Of a DNA stretch of 16,904 nucleotides, positions 1 through 7,553 are shown one piece after another. The notes under the pieces were generated by a model. That model did no database searches and was not told the origin of the DNA. It saw nothing but the letters and a program-made list of their open reading frames with translations. Within the stretch, counting starts at the first letter, position 1. The number at the start of each line of letters is the position of its first letter. This DNA is from Eubacterium sp. CAG:841 (GTDB taxonomy: Bacteria > Bacillota > Clostridia > Oscillospirales > CAG-272), in assembly GCA_000437375.1 (NCBI GenBank), contig FR898213.1, forward strand, positions 5,061 to 21,964, read 5' to 3'. The position numbers and the translations under genes are program-made.

Positions 1-1
1 T

Positions 2-310
2 GCGATCACGCTTCGCGAGAGCATTACGGCAAACGACAACAATTGGGCGGCGATGCTTTATTCCGGAGGCGAATGTTACTTCTCAAAGAAGTATGCAGTT
101 CACATTGTTGACCGTGTCGGCGGGGGCGATTCTTTCGGTGCCGGCCTTATTTACAGCCTTGTGAACGGCAAATCGCCTGCCGACGCCATTGAATTTGCAA
201 CTGCGGCTTCCTGCCTCAAGCACACGATCGAGGGCGATTTCAACCGTGTTTCCGTAGACGAAGTAAACGCTCTTGTAAAGGGCGGCGGCAGCGGAAGAGT
301 TCAGCGCTGA
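2..310 (+). CDS. kdgK: PfkB-family sugar kinase, probable 2-dehydro-3-deoxygluconokinase, 3' end only
   Basis: The reading frame is open from the left edge of the window to a TGA at 308-310, so only the C-terminal ~102 residues are present. The segment [16 protein letters not shown] is the PfkB/ribokinase C-terminal signature; the Asp of GGGDSFGAG is the catalytic base that activates the sugar hydroxyl, and the surrounding glycines form the anion hole. The preceding stretch (ITLRES, then a Tyr/Phe-rich strand with YFSKKY and VHIVDRVGG) resembles Firmicute KDG kinases, which phosphorylate 2-keto-3-deoxygluconate to KDPG in hexuronate and pectin breakdown. Substrate choice within PfkB kinases cannot be fixed from the C-terminus alone, so another acidic sugar or a fructose is possible. 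The tail GGGSGRVQR looks disordered. The stop codon is followed with no gap by a palindromic repeat. The gene is cytosolic and its operon lies outside the window. Confidence 0.8.
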   Translation, partial: AITLRESITANDNNWAAMLYSGGECYFSKKYAVHIVDRVGGGDSFGAGLIYSLVNGKSPADAIEFATAASCLKHTIEGDFNRVSVDEVNALVKGGGSGRVQR

Positions 311-338
311 CTTACTTTTCTTTGAAAAGAAAAGTAAG
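311..338 (+). repeat. Perfect 13-bp palindrome directly after the kdgK stop
   Basis: The left arm CTTACTTTTCTTT (311-323) and the right arm AAAGAAAAGTAAG (326-338) are perfect reverse complements separated by GA. In RNA this is an A/U-rich hairpin that starts at the base after the TGA. No U-tract follows, so it is not a standard intrinsic terminator. It could act as an mRNA 3'-end structure or simply be the head of the repeat family. Confidence 0.85.
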
Positions 339-482
339 CAAAAGAAACTTCAGAAAAGTTGTTTGTGCGGAATTTATGTTTTCATCAAAAAGAAGGCACC
401 GTACACTTCTTTGGAAAAGAAAAGTAAGCAAAAGAAACTTCAATAAAATTGGTTTGTGCAGATTTTTGTCTTTATCAAAAAG
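311..482 (+). repeat. Two tandem copies of a ~90-bp palindrome-headed repeat
   Basis: Copy 1 spans about 311-393 and copy 2 about 401-482, with a period of 90-91 bp (AAAAGAAAAGTAAGC at 325 and 415; GTTTGTGC at 361 and 452; ATCAAAA at 384 and 474). Each has a palindromic head, then GCAAAAGAAACTTC, then a less conserved tail ending in ATCAAAAAG. Copy 1 keeps the full palindrome; in copy 2 the left arm has diverged. The same head, with a different tail, recurs at 15013-15110. No transposase is nearby. The period is a multiple of three, which gives a spurious 70-codon open frame at 322-534 containing KRKVSKRNF twice. I see no gene in 311-590. Confidence 0.85.
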
Positions 483-502
483 CTTCGATGAGACGAGGCT
501 TT
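479..502 (+). other. Imperfect hairpin at the end of the repeat pair
   Basis: AAAGCTTCG (479-487) can pair with CGAGGCTTT (494-502) across a 6-nt loop with one G-U pair. Only a short TTTG follows, so it would be a weak terminator at best for the upstream kinase transcript. Confidence 0.35.
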
Positions 503-541
503 GTGCGAGGATCAGAAACGGTTTGCAATCCTAACATTACA

Positions 542-566
542 TTTTTGAAAAAACATTATTCAAAAA
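542..566. promoter_or_regulatory. Inverted repeat upstream of the GH31 gene, possible operator
   Basis: TTTTTGAA (542-549) is matched by TTCAAAAA (559-566) with a 9-nt AT-rich spacer, so the half-sites are about one and a half helical turns apart, centred ~37 bp before the ATG. A sugar-responsive repressor could bind here, but the sequence is AT-rich and such repeats arise easily by chance. I cannot place a convincing -35/-10 pair beside it. Confidence 0.25.
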
Positions 567-578
567 CAAAATTATTTC

Positions 579-585
579 GAGGTGG
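579..585 (+). promoter_or_regulatory. Ribosome binding site that decides the GH31 start
   Basis: GAGGTGG lies 5 nt before the ATG at 591. A GTG at 582 is in the same frame but sits inside this Shine-Dalgarno sequence, so it cannot be the start. Confidence 0.75.
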
Positions 586-590
586 TTTTT

Positions 591-2819
591 ATGATAAACT
601 GTAAGTCCTGCGGGCAGAACATTATCACAGCTGAACCTATATCGGACAGCTGTATTCGCCTGCGTATAGCCGACGTTGGCGACAAAGAATGCGGACTGAG
701 CCGCTACGGCATTTATGAAAAGCTTCCGACGCCGGAGTTTTCAAGTGAAGAAAAAGGTGAAAAAACGGTGATAACCGTTAAAAACGCCTGCCTTGAAGTG
801 GGCTCCGACGGCAGCTTTACTTTCTCCGACGCAAGCGGAAAAACGCTGATCTCTTCTGCGGGAATAGAAAAGCAACGCGGCGGCTTTGACGCGAGAATAT
901 CCTATCGTGACGGAGCAAAAATATACGGTCTCGGCGACGCTACGCGCCGTCGTATAGAAAAAACGGGCTTTGCGACTGAGATATGGGTACGGAATATAAG
1001 GTGTTATATACCTGTTTCGTTTATACACAGCCACGACGGATGGGGACTGCTTCTCAACTCCACATGGCGTCATATGGTTGATATCGGTGCTTCCGAAAAG
1101 GACATTATGCGAATCGTCGCATGCGGCGGAGCGTTTGACGTTTATCTTTTTGCCGCGCCCGATACGCACAGTATGCTTTTCGAATATACACGAGTAATCG
1201 GCAGACCGATAATGCTTCCCAAATGGGCATACGGACTTTCGTTTGTGGCAAATCAGGCAAATGATATAAATGCTACGATGAACGACTGCCTTAACTTCCG
1301 CAGGGAGGACATCCCCTGCGACATAATCGGGCTTGAACCCGGCTGGACGGCAAACAGCCGCTATCATTTCGGCACGGACAAGGAATGGAATCAGAAGACG
1401 TATCCTGTTCCGGGCTGGCAGAAAGGCGATAAATCCGCTACGTTTCTCGGCGCGATGGAGAGAATTCATTTCCATCTCAGCCTCTGGCTCTGTATAGAGT
1501 ACGACCTTTCTTATGAGGAAGAACGTCAGGCGGGATACGAAGTAAAGCCGGACGAAATAATCTGGGATGACGACGATTATATTCACGATTCGCACTTTGC
1601 GACGGCGGCTCGTCTTGACGGCAACACAAAGCTTGAAGAGCCGTTCTTTGAGCATCTTAAAAAGTTTGTTGACGACGGTGCCGAATGTTTCAAGCTTGAC
1701 GGCTGTCACCAGATAGACGATCATCCCGATCGTCTGTGGGGCAACGGAATGACCGACGAAGAAATGCACAATCTTTTCCCGCTTATTTATGCAAAGCAGA
1801 TGAGTCTCGGTTATCGTAATCATACGGGCAAGAGGGCAATGATATATACCTCCGGCGGTTATACCGGAATTCAGAAATATGTCGCAACGTGGGCGGGAGA
1901 TACGGGCGGCGGAGCGAAGCCTCTTTCGTCTATGCTCAATCTCGGATATGTGGGTCATTCAAACGTGAGTTGCGATATGGAGACAAACTGCACGGCAGGA
2001 ATCCATTTCGGATTTATGCAGACGTGGTCTCAGCTTTCAAACTGGGCATATTGGAATCAGCCGTGGTTTCTTGAAGACGAACTTAAAGAGAGCTTCCGCT
2101 TCTATGCAAAGCTTCGTTACCGTCTGGCTCCTTATATTTACACGATGGCGCACAAAGCGGCTCAGACAGGTCTGCCCGTGATGCGCGCGATGTCGATGGA
2201 ATATCCGGATATGGAAAAAGCGGACGATCTCGGTTGCCAATATATGTTCGGTGATGATATTCTGACTTCGGCGTTTGTCGATGAGATCACACTTCCCGAC
2301 GGGAAGTGGATAAATGCCTGGACGGGCGAAAAGACGGACGGCGGGAAAACGGTTTCTGCATGCACAAGCGGCGTTATCGGCGGTCCTCTTTACATAAAAG
2401 AGGGCGCGATAATACCGACTACGGGCGACAGAACATATCTCGGAACAAAAGCGTTTGAAGGCGTTACGTTCAACGTTTATCCGTCCGAAAACGAAACGTC
2501 GTTTACACTTTATGATGATGACGGCATATCATATGGCTATGAAAACGGCGACTTCGCTGAGGTTAAAATTACTGCAAAGAAAACGGGAGACAAAACAGTC
2601 GTTACCGTTATGCCGAGAACAGGCGCATTTGAAGGTATGTCCGAAAAATGCATTTATACCGTGAAGCTTTATCAGAATGATATCGTTGGGGCAACGGTGG
2701 ACGGCAAAGCTGCCGAAATATCGGCAGGAGACGGCTGGTGCAATACAGGCATCGGAAAGACGGTTTCCGTAACCGTTGAGGTAAAGGATTCGCCCGTGAC
2801 AATAGAATTTAAAGCGTGA
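591..2819 (+). CDS. Glycoside hydrolase family 31 (alpha-glycosidase/alpha-xylosidase-like)
   Basis: A 742-residue retaining alpha-glycosidase of family GH31. The layout is a beta-sandwich mutarotase-like N-terminal domain (about 1-200, including YGLGDATRRRIEKTG), a TIM-barrel catalytic domain (about 205-540) and C-terminal beta domains. The candidate nucleophile is D370 in CFKLDG and the candidate acid/base is D437 in TWAGDTGGG; the 67-residue gap is normal for the family. There is no signal peptide, so it should act in the cytosol on imported oligosaccharides. GH31 includes alpha-glucosidases, alpha-xylosidases, alpha-galactosidases and sulfoquinovosidases; motifs alone do not settle the substrate. 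It has its own spacer on the 5' side and a terminator on the 3' side, so it is probably monocistronic. The upstream sugar kinase suggests a carbohydrate locus but does not prove a shared pathway. Confidence 0.88.
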   Translation: MINCKSCGQNIITAEPISDSCIRLRIADVGDKECGLSRYGIYEKLPTPEFSSEEKGEKTVITVKNACLEVGSDGSFTFSDASGKTLISSAGIEKQRGGFDARISYRDGAKIYGLGDATRRRIEKTGFATEIWVRNIRCYIPVSFIHSHDGWGLLLNSTWRHMVDIGASEKDIMRIVACGGAFDVYLFAAPDTHSMLFEYTRVIGRPIMLPKWAYGLSFVANQANDINATMNDCLNFRREDIPCDIIGLEPGWTANSRYHFGTDKEWNQKTYPVPGWQKGDKSATFLGAMERIHFHLSLWLCIEYDLSYEEERQAGYEVKPDEIIWDDDDYIHDSHFATAARLDGNTKLEEPFFEHLKKFVDDGAECFKLDGCHQIDDHPDRLWGNGMTDEEMHNLFPLIYAKQMSLGYRNHTGKRAMIYTSGGYTGIQKYVATWAGDTGGGAKPLSSMLNLGYVGHSNVSCDMETNCTAGIHFGFMQTWSQLSNWAYWNQPWFLEDELKESFRFYAKLRYRLAPYIYTMAHKAAQTGLPVMRAMSMEYPDMEKADDLGCQYMFGDDILTSAFVDEITLPDGKWINAWTGEKTDGGKTVSACTSGVIGGPLYIKEGAIIPTTGDRTYLGTKAFEGVTFNVYPSENETSFTLYDDDGISYGYENGDFAEVKITAKKTGDKTVVTVMPRTGAFEGMSEKCIYTVKLYQNDIVGATVDGKAAEISAGDGWCNTGIGKTVSVTVEVKDSPVTIEFKA

Positions 2820-2830
2820 CCGCTTTTTCT

Positions 2831-2863
2831 GGTCGGCAGGAAACTGCCGACCTTTGTTTTTTT
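2831..2863 (+). terminator. Rho-independent terminator after the GH31 gene
   Basis: The stem GGTCGGCAG (2831-2839) pairs perfectly with CTGCCGACC (2844-2852) around a GAAA tetraloop, followed by a T-rich run TTTGTTTTTTT (2853-2863). It begins 11 nt after the stop codon and isolates the GH31 transcript from the operon that follows. Confidence 0.93.
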
Positions 2864-2884
2864 CGGAAAAACGCTCTGCGACGG

Positions 2885-2913
2885 TTGACATAATCGTATA
2901 AATATTATATAAT
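2885..2913 (+). promoter_or_regulatory. Consensus sigma-A promoter of the yicC-rsgA operon
   Basis: TTGACA (2885-2890), a 17-nt AT-rich spacer and TATAAT (2908-2913) match the vegetative sigma-A consensus at every position with ideal spacing. Transcription should start near 2919-2921, giving a ~44-nt leader before the yicC ATG at 2964. It lies just after the GH31 terminator and is the only strong promoter I see before 15013, so it probably drives much of the 12-kb operon. Weaker internal promoters are not excluded. Confidence 0.88.
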
Positions 2914-2963
2914 TATCTTATTATATTATGGGCATTTGCGCAAAGGCGCAGGAAAGGCATAAA

Positions 2964-3848
2964 ATGATAAGAAGTATGACAGCATACGGACGTGCGAAAA
3001 GGGAAACTACCGAACGCAGCGTTCTTGTCGAGATAAAATCTGTTAACAACCGCTATCTCGATTGCACGATCAAAATCCCCCGTCTTTTCGGATTTCTTGA
3101 AGAAAAGATAAAATCCCGCCTCACGGAAAGAGGTATTTCACGCGGAAAGGTTGATGTTTTCGTAAGCATCGACGTGCTTGAAAACGCAGGCATCGAAGTC
3201 GAGCTTGACCGCGCTTATGTAAAAAGCTATATAGACGCGCTCCGCCGTCTTTCGGAGGAGTTCGGACTTCCGAGCGATCTTTCGACTATGAGAATAGCTC
3301 AGAACAGGGATATTTTCACTGTGAAAAAAGCGGACGAGGATATAGACGCGGAGTGGCAGAAGTTCTGTCCGGTGCTTGACGAAGCGATAGACGCATTTCT
3401 TTGTGCAAGAGAGACCGAAGGCGCGAATATGAAAGCCGATATCGTTGAAAAACGCAAAAAGGTCGAAGCCCTTGCAAAAAAGATAGCGCCGCTTTCGGAA
3501 GCCGACGTAAAGGGTCAGTTTGAAAAGATACGTCAGCGCATAATGCAGATAGCCGGCGACGGAATAAATTTTGACGAGGGCAGGCTCCTTACGGAGTGCG
3601 CGCTTGCCGCAGACAAGCTTGCGATAGACGAGGAGCTTGTGCGTCTTGATTCGCACTTTGCCGCTTTTGACGAGATCGTCGAATCGGACGAGCCCGTAGG
3701 CAGAAGACTTGACTTTTTGCTTCAGGAGATAAATCGCGAGACGAACACGATAGGCTCCAAAGCGAACAATGCGGAGATAGCAAAGCTTGTTGTTGAAATA
3801 AAAGCGGAGCTTGAAAAAATCCGCGAACAGATACAGAACATTGAATGA
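2964..3848 (+). CDS. yicC: YicC/YloC-family endoribonuclease
   Basis: A 294-residue YicC/YloC family protein, a group shown to have endoribonuclease activity. The N-terminus MIRSMTAYGRA fits the family's usual MIRSMTGFG start. An upstream in-frame ATG at 2928 is too close to the predicted transcription start and has no ribosome site, whereas AGGAAAGG (2950-2957) lies 6 nt before the chosen ATG. The C-terminal domain (about 210-294) carries the family's most conserved stretch, RRLDFLLQEINRE followed by TNTIGSKANNAEI. Length agrees with the ~290 residues of B. subtilis YloC and E. coli YicC. It is the first gene of the operon and stands next to remA and gmk, as in many Bacillota. Confidence 0.93.
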   Translation: MIRSMTAYGRAKRETTERSVLVEIKSVNNRYLDCTIKIPRLFGFLEEKIKSRLTERGISRGKVDVFVSIDVLENAGIEVELDRAYVKSYIDALRRLSEEFGLPSDLSTMRIAQNRDIFTVKKADEDIDAEWQKFCPVLDEAIDAFLCARETEGANMKADIVEKRKKVEALAKKIAPLSEADVKGQFEKIRQRIMQIAGDGINFDEGRLLTECALAADKLAIDEELVRLDSHFAAFDEIVESDEPVGRRLDFLLQEINRETNTIGSKANNAEIAKLVVEIKAELEKIREQIQNIE

Positions 3849-3875
3849 TTCCGAAAGGACGGCAATAATAATTTT

Positions 3876-4148
3876 ATGATGAAATTCATTAACATTGGCT
3901 TTGGCAATATGGTTGCGGCGCACAGAGTGGTTGCGGTCGTAAGTCCGGAATCCGCGCCGATAAAACGCCTTGTGGCGGAACAGAAGGAAGCCGGAGGACT
4001 TATAGACGTTTCCTGCGGAAGACGCACGCGCTCCGTTATCATAACGGACAGCGACCACGTTATTCTGTCTGCGCTTGCGGCTGAAACGATATCCGGCAGA
4101 CTTGAAGGACTTTTTGAATCCGATGACGACGAGGATGAAGACGAATGA
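3876..4148 (+). CDS. remA: RemA-like DNA-binding regulator (DUF370)
   Basis: A 90-residue DUF370/RemA protein. In Bacillus subtilis RemA activates biofilm-matrix and osmoprotection genes and assembles into oligomeric rings that wrap DNA. The body [10 protein letters not shown]...[11 protein letters not shown]...[19 protein letters not shown] matches the family closely. R17, R49 and R50 align, with an offset of one, with arginines (R18, R50, R51) reported to matter for DNA binding in B. subtilis RemA. It ends in an acidic tail, [10 protein letters not shown]. Adjacent ATGs at 3876 and 3879 are equally possible starts; the nearest AGGA is 16 nt away, an unusually long spacing, so initiation may be weak. 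The position between yicC and gmk is conserved. Its target genes in this organism are unknown; the spore genes downstream are not evidence for them. The last 3 nt overlap gmk. Confidence 0.9.
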   Translation: MMKFINIGFGNMVAAHRVVAVVSPESAPIKRLVAEQKEAGGLIDVSCGRRTRSVIITDSDHVILSALAAETISGRLEGLFESDDDEDEDE

Positions 4149-4759
4149 ATATGAGTAAAAGAGGATTGCTTTTCGTTGTTTCCGGTCCTGCGGGAAGCGG
4201 CAAAAGCACAATAGTAAAAAAGCTTGTCGATACGGGGGAATTTGAATTTTCCGTTTCGGCAACGACGCGCGCTCCCAGAGCGGGAGAGATAAACGGAGTG
4301 CATTATCACTTTATAACGCGCGAATGTTTTGAAGAAAAAATAGCAAACGGAGAAATGCTTGAGCACGCCGAGTATGTGGGCAACTTCTACGGAACACCGA
4401 AGGATGCCGTTCAGAAATGTCTTGACGCGGGTAAAAACATAATTCTTGAGATCGAGGTTCAGGGCGCAACACAGGTAAAAGAAAAAATGCCCGAAGCCGT
4501 AATGGTGCTTATTCTTCCTCCGGACGCGAAAACGCTTGAAGAACGTCTGCGCGGCAGAGGCACCGAAACCGAAGAGATAATCAAAAAGCGAATGGAAGCT
4601 TCAAAATACGAGCTTGAATATTTTTCAAAGTATGATTACGTTGTGATAAACGGACACGGCTGTTCGGATAAAGCGGCGGAGCTTATACTTTCAATAGAAA
4701 AGGCGGAGAAGGCACGTACCTCCCGCAACGGAGAAGTAAAAGAAAAATTTTTTAATTAA
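4145..4759 (+). CDS. gmk: Guanylate kinase
   Basis: A 204-residue cytosolic enzyme converting GMP and ATP to GDP and ADP, essential for GTP supply and (p)ppGpp balance. The P-loop GPAGSGKST covers residues 14-22. The guanylate-kinase signature [17 protein letters not shown] follows at about 40-56 and contains the GMP-binding Arg and Tyr positions. EIEVQGA and the lid-region arginines (RLRGRGTE) are also present. The ATG at 4145 overlaps the remA stop as ATGA, and GAGG at 4131-4134 inside the remA acidic-tail codons serves as ribosome site, so gmk is probably translationally coupled to remA. A second in-frame ATG at 4151 would leave the site too far away. rpoZ follows after 17 nt. Confidence 0.96.
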   Translation: MNMSKRGLLFVVSGPAGSGKSTIVKKLVDTGEFEFSVSATTRAPRAGEINGVHYHFITRECFEEKIANGEMLEHAEYVGNFYGTPKDAVQKCLDAGKNIILEIEVQGATQVKEKMPEAVMVLILPPDAKTLEERLRGRGTETEEIIKKRMEASKYELEYFSKYDYVVINGHGCSDKAAELILSIEKAEKARTSRNGEVKEKFFN

Positions 4760-4776
4760 GTCAGGAGATAAATATT

Positions 4777-5091
4777 ATGATGATCAGTCCCTCTATCGAT
4801 GAACTTACGAAAGGCAAAATGAATCGCTATATGCTCGTTATGGCAACGGCAAAATGTGCGAGAATGGTAACTGACGAATATGTGGCTCAGAGAGAAAGAG
4901 CCGAAAAAATGATTGAAAGAAAAGAAACGGATAAGTCCATAGCGGCGCTTATAAAGGGCGACGTTCGCGACAAAAAAGCCGTTGAAAACGCTGTTCAGCG
5001 TCTTTACAAGGGAGATTTCCTTATCGTAGGACTTTCGGATGCGGAGGACGGAAACCCCTCAAACGAGGTTACCGCCGAAGAGAATCTTTGA
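4777..5091 (+). CDS. rpoZ: DNA-directed RNA polymerase omega subunit
   Basis: A 104-residue omega subunit, which chaperones assembly of the beta' subunit into RNA polymerase. The N-terminal PSIDELTKGKMNRYMLVMATAK segment is the family signature in Bacillota, and the second helix follows through KCARMV. The region around RKETDKSIAALIKGD fits the later helix. The C-terminal ~20 residues (DAEDGNPSNEVTAEENL) are acidic and probably disordered. AGGAGA (4763-4768) lies 8 nt before the ATG. In Bacillus and many Clostridia, coaBC sits between rpoZ and priA; here priA follows directly, 7 nt after the stop. Confidence 0.93.
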   Translation: MMISPSIDELTKGKMNRYMLVMATAKCARMVTDEYVAQRERAEKMIERKETDKSIAALIKGDVRDKKAVENAVQRLYKGDFLIVGLSDAEDGNPSNEVTAEENL

Positions 5092-5098
5092 TCCGGTG

Positions 5099-7543
5099 AT
5101 GGAAAAATACGACCGCGCCGTAGGCGTGCGTCTGCTTGATATTCCGTATCATCTGGATTCGGTATACACCTACTATGTTCCCGAAACGGTTGAAACTTTT
5201 CTTTCGCGCGGAATGTTCGTGCTTGTGCCGTTCGGCACAGCAAACAAGAAGCAAAGCGCAATAGTTGAAATTCCGGAGCATAGCGGCGAATATCAGACCC
5301 TCAAGCCAATAATTTCGGTGATAAATACCGAGCTTGCCTTGTCCGAAGAAATGCTTGCGACGGCGGATTTTCTTCGTGAGCGAACCTTCTGCACTACGGG
5401 CGACGCCGTGCGTCGTATGATACCGGCGGAAGCCTTTGAAAAAGCCGGAGAATATTATTCGGCGGCGGACGGGGCAGACGTTCAGAGCCTGAACCAAAAG
5501 AGCCGCGTTGTGTTTGATTTTATCAGAACAAAAGGGCAGGTATCCGCATCGGAGCTTGCAAAAGCGTTTTCGGACGATGTAAGACCTCTTATTCTGAGAA
5601 TGGTAAAGAGCGGAGTGATTATATCCGAGCTGAAGCTTGAAGGCGCGGCGAGAATCGCCGAAGAAAGCATTGCCGTTTTGTGCGAGGACGCAGACGAAAC
5701 AAAGCTTTCCGCACCGAGAACGCCGCAGACGTATCGCGCGCTGTTTGAGCGCATACGCGACGCAGGCAGAATACCGCTTGGCGAGCTTATAGCCGAAGGC
5801 TTTACGACTTCGGCGGCAAAAGGGCTTGAAAAACGCGGACTGATAAATATCGTAAAGCAGGAAAAGCTACGGTTGCCGTATATGGATTTTCCCGTTAAAA
5901 ACGAAGCTGTAACGCTTTCGCCGTCGCAAAAGCGCGCAAAGGATGAGCTTTTGGCTATGGCAAACGGAAAAGCGCACGGTGCGCTTCTTTACGGAGTTAC
6001 GGGGTCCGGAAAAACAAGCGTTATACTTTCGCTTTGCGAGGACGTTGTAAAACGCGGTGAAACCGCTATCGTCCTTGTGCCCGAAATTGCGCTGACGTGG
6101 CAATCGGTCGCCATGTTTTCCGCACGTTTCGGAGAAAGACTTGCCGTAATACATTCGGCGCTTTCGGGCGGTGAACGCTTCGATACGTACCGGAAAATCA
6201 AACGCGGAGATTGCGACGTTGTGCTCGGAACGCGCTCCGCGATATTTGCTCCGCTTGAAAATCTCGCGCTTATAGTCATAGACGAGGAGCAGGAACACAC
6301 ATATAAGTCCGATCAGTCGCCAAAGTATTCCGCAAAGGATGTTGCGCGTTTTCGCTGTGAAAAAAACGGCGCGCTTATGCTTTTATGTTCGGCGACGCCG
6401 TCGGTTGAAACATTTTATCGCGCTTCGACGGGCGTATTTTCGCTTGTAAGACTTGAAGGCAGATACGGAAAAGCCGAGCTGCCGAAAGTAACGATAGCCG
6501 ATATGCGTACATCCTCCGGCGGCGGAGATTTTCGCATAATAGGCGATCTGCTTGCGGAAAAGCTTATAAAAAACTATGAGGAGGGACATCAGTCGCTTCT
6601 CTTTCTCAACCGCAGAGGGTACAGCAGCTTTCTTATATGCCGCAAATGCGGCGGAGTAATGCTCTGCCCGCATTGCTCGGTGGCGCTTACGTTCCATACG
6701 GGCAAAGGGGAAGGCTCTATGGTATGCCATTATTGCGGATACAAAACACGTCCGCCGAAGGAATGTCCTTCTTGCGGAAGTGAGCATATAGGCTATATGG
6801 GATTCGGCACTCAGGCGCTTGAAGAAGCGGTGACTGCGCTTATTCCCGGTGCAAGAGTGCTGAGAATGGACGCCGATACAACGTCGGCAAAACATTCGCG
6901 GGACGAGATAATCAGAAGTTTCTCAAGGGGCGACGCCGATATTCTTCTGGGTACGCAGATGATAGCGAAGGGTCACAACTTTCCGCGCGTCACGCTTGCT
7001 GCCGCCGTCTCTGCCGACAGCTCGCTTTATTCAGATGATTTCCGTGCTGCCGAGCGTACTTTTTCAATAATTACACAGCTTGTGGGGCGTTCCGGCAGGA
7101 GCGAAGAGCCGGGGGAAGCGGTAGTTCAGACATACTGCCCCGACAGCGAAACGATACGGCTCGGCGCAGAGCAGGACTATGATAAATTTTTTGCAAACGA
7201 AATAGCAATGCGGCGCGCGCTTGTATTTCCGCCGTTCTGTGATATCGCCGTGTTCGGCATATCGTCCGGCGAGGAAAGACTTTCAAGGGAGTTTTCCGCA
7301 ACGCTCGCGGCAGAGCTTTCGCGCCTGCGAAAGGAAAAATACGGCGACGTTCCGTGCGTTGTCTACGGTCCGTTTGAAGCGCCGCTGTATAAACTGAAAA
7401 ACAAATATCGCATGAGACTTCTTATAAAGCACAAAAACAACGCGAGGTCAAGGGCATTGTTTTCTGAGCTTCTCAAAACGGCGGAAAAAACAGCCGCCGG
7501 AAAAATATCTGTTTCCGTCGATATAAATCCTTCGACGGTGTAA
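5099..7543 (+). CDS. priA: Primosomal replication restart helicase PriA
   Basis: An 814-residue 3'-to-5' superfamily-2 helicase that reloads the replisome at stalled forks. The N-terminal DNA-fork-binding domain begins VRLLDIPYHLDSVYTYYVPE. Walker A is GVTGSGKT (299-306, K305). The Walker B box is IDEEQEHTYKSD (D395), with Gln where many PriA proteins have DEEH. Eight zinc cysteines form four pairs: C514/C517, C523/C526, C543/C546 and C556/C559. GTQMIAKGHNFP and QLVGRSGRS are helicase motifs V and VI. The frame is open further upstream to an ATG at 5039 inside rpoZ, but homology starts near residue 1 as chosen and the 5039 ATG has no ribosome site. The site for 5099 is also weak, and a GTG at 5096 is an alternative. 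Coupling to rpoZ is likely. Confidence 0.95.
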   Translation: MEKYDRAVGVRLLDIPYHLDSVYTYYVPETVETFLSRGMFVLVPFGTANKKQSAIVEIPEHSGEYQTLKPIISVINTELALSEEMLATADFLRERTFCTTGDAVRRMIPAEAFEKAGEYYSAADGADVQSLNQKSRVVFDFIRTKGQVSASELAKAFSDDVRPLILRMVKSGVIISELKLEGAARIAEESIAVLCEDADETKLSAPRTPQTYRALFERIRDAGRIPLGELIAEGFTTSAAKGLEKRGLINIVKQEKLRLPYMDFPVKNEAVTLSPSQKRAKDELLAMANGKAHGALLYGVTGSGKTSVILSLCEDVVKRGETAIVLVPEIALTWQSVAMFSARFGERLAVIHSALSGGERFDTYRKIKRGDCDVVLGTRSAIFAPLENLALIVIDEEQEHTYKSDQSPKYSAKDVARFRCEKNGALMLLCSATPSVETFYRASTGVFSLVRLEGRYGKAELPKVTIADMRTSSGGGDFRIIGDLLAEKLIKNYEEGHQSLLFLNRRGYSSFLICRKCGGVMLCPHCSVALTFHTGKGEGSMVCHYCGYKTRPPKECPSCGSEHIGYMGFGTQALEEAVTALIPGARVLRMDADTTSAKHSRDEIIRSFSRGDADILLGTQMIAKGHNFPRVTLAAAVSADSSLYSDDFRAAERTFSIITQLVGRSGRSEEPGEAVVQTYCPDSETIRLGAEQDYDKFFANEIAMRRALVFPPFCDIAVFGISSGEERLSREFSATLAAELSRLRKEKYGDVPCVVYGPFEAPLYKLKNKYRMRLLIKHKNNARSRALFSELLKTAEKTAAGKISVSVDINPSTV

Positions 7544-7553
7544 AGGAGAAACA

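Noticed and set aside
322..534. 70-codon open frame MKRKVSKRNF...
   Set aside because: It is built almost entirely from the two tandem repeats, whose ~90-bp period keeps the frame open, and it has no credible ribosome site.
741..1958. 405-codon open frame on the - strand inside the GH31 gene
   Set aside because: It lies wholly antisense to a well-supported enzyme; its translation is rich in Arg, Ser and Cys with no domain, as expected from codon bias in the real gene.
3138..4262. 374-codon - strand open frame across yicC, remA and gmk
   Set aside because: It crosses three conserved + strand genes and their spacers and has no recognisable motif.
5039..5098. Upstream extension of priA to an ATG at 5039
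   Set aside because: The extra residues (MRRTETPQTRLPPKR) are a shadow of the rpoZ 3' end, and the family begins near the ATG at 5099.
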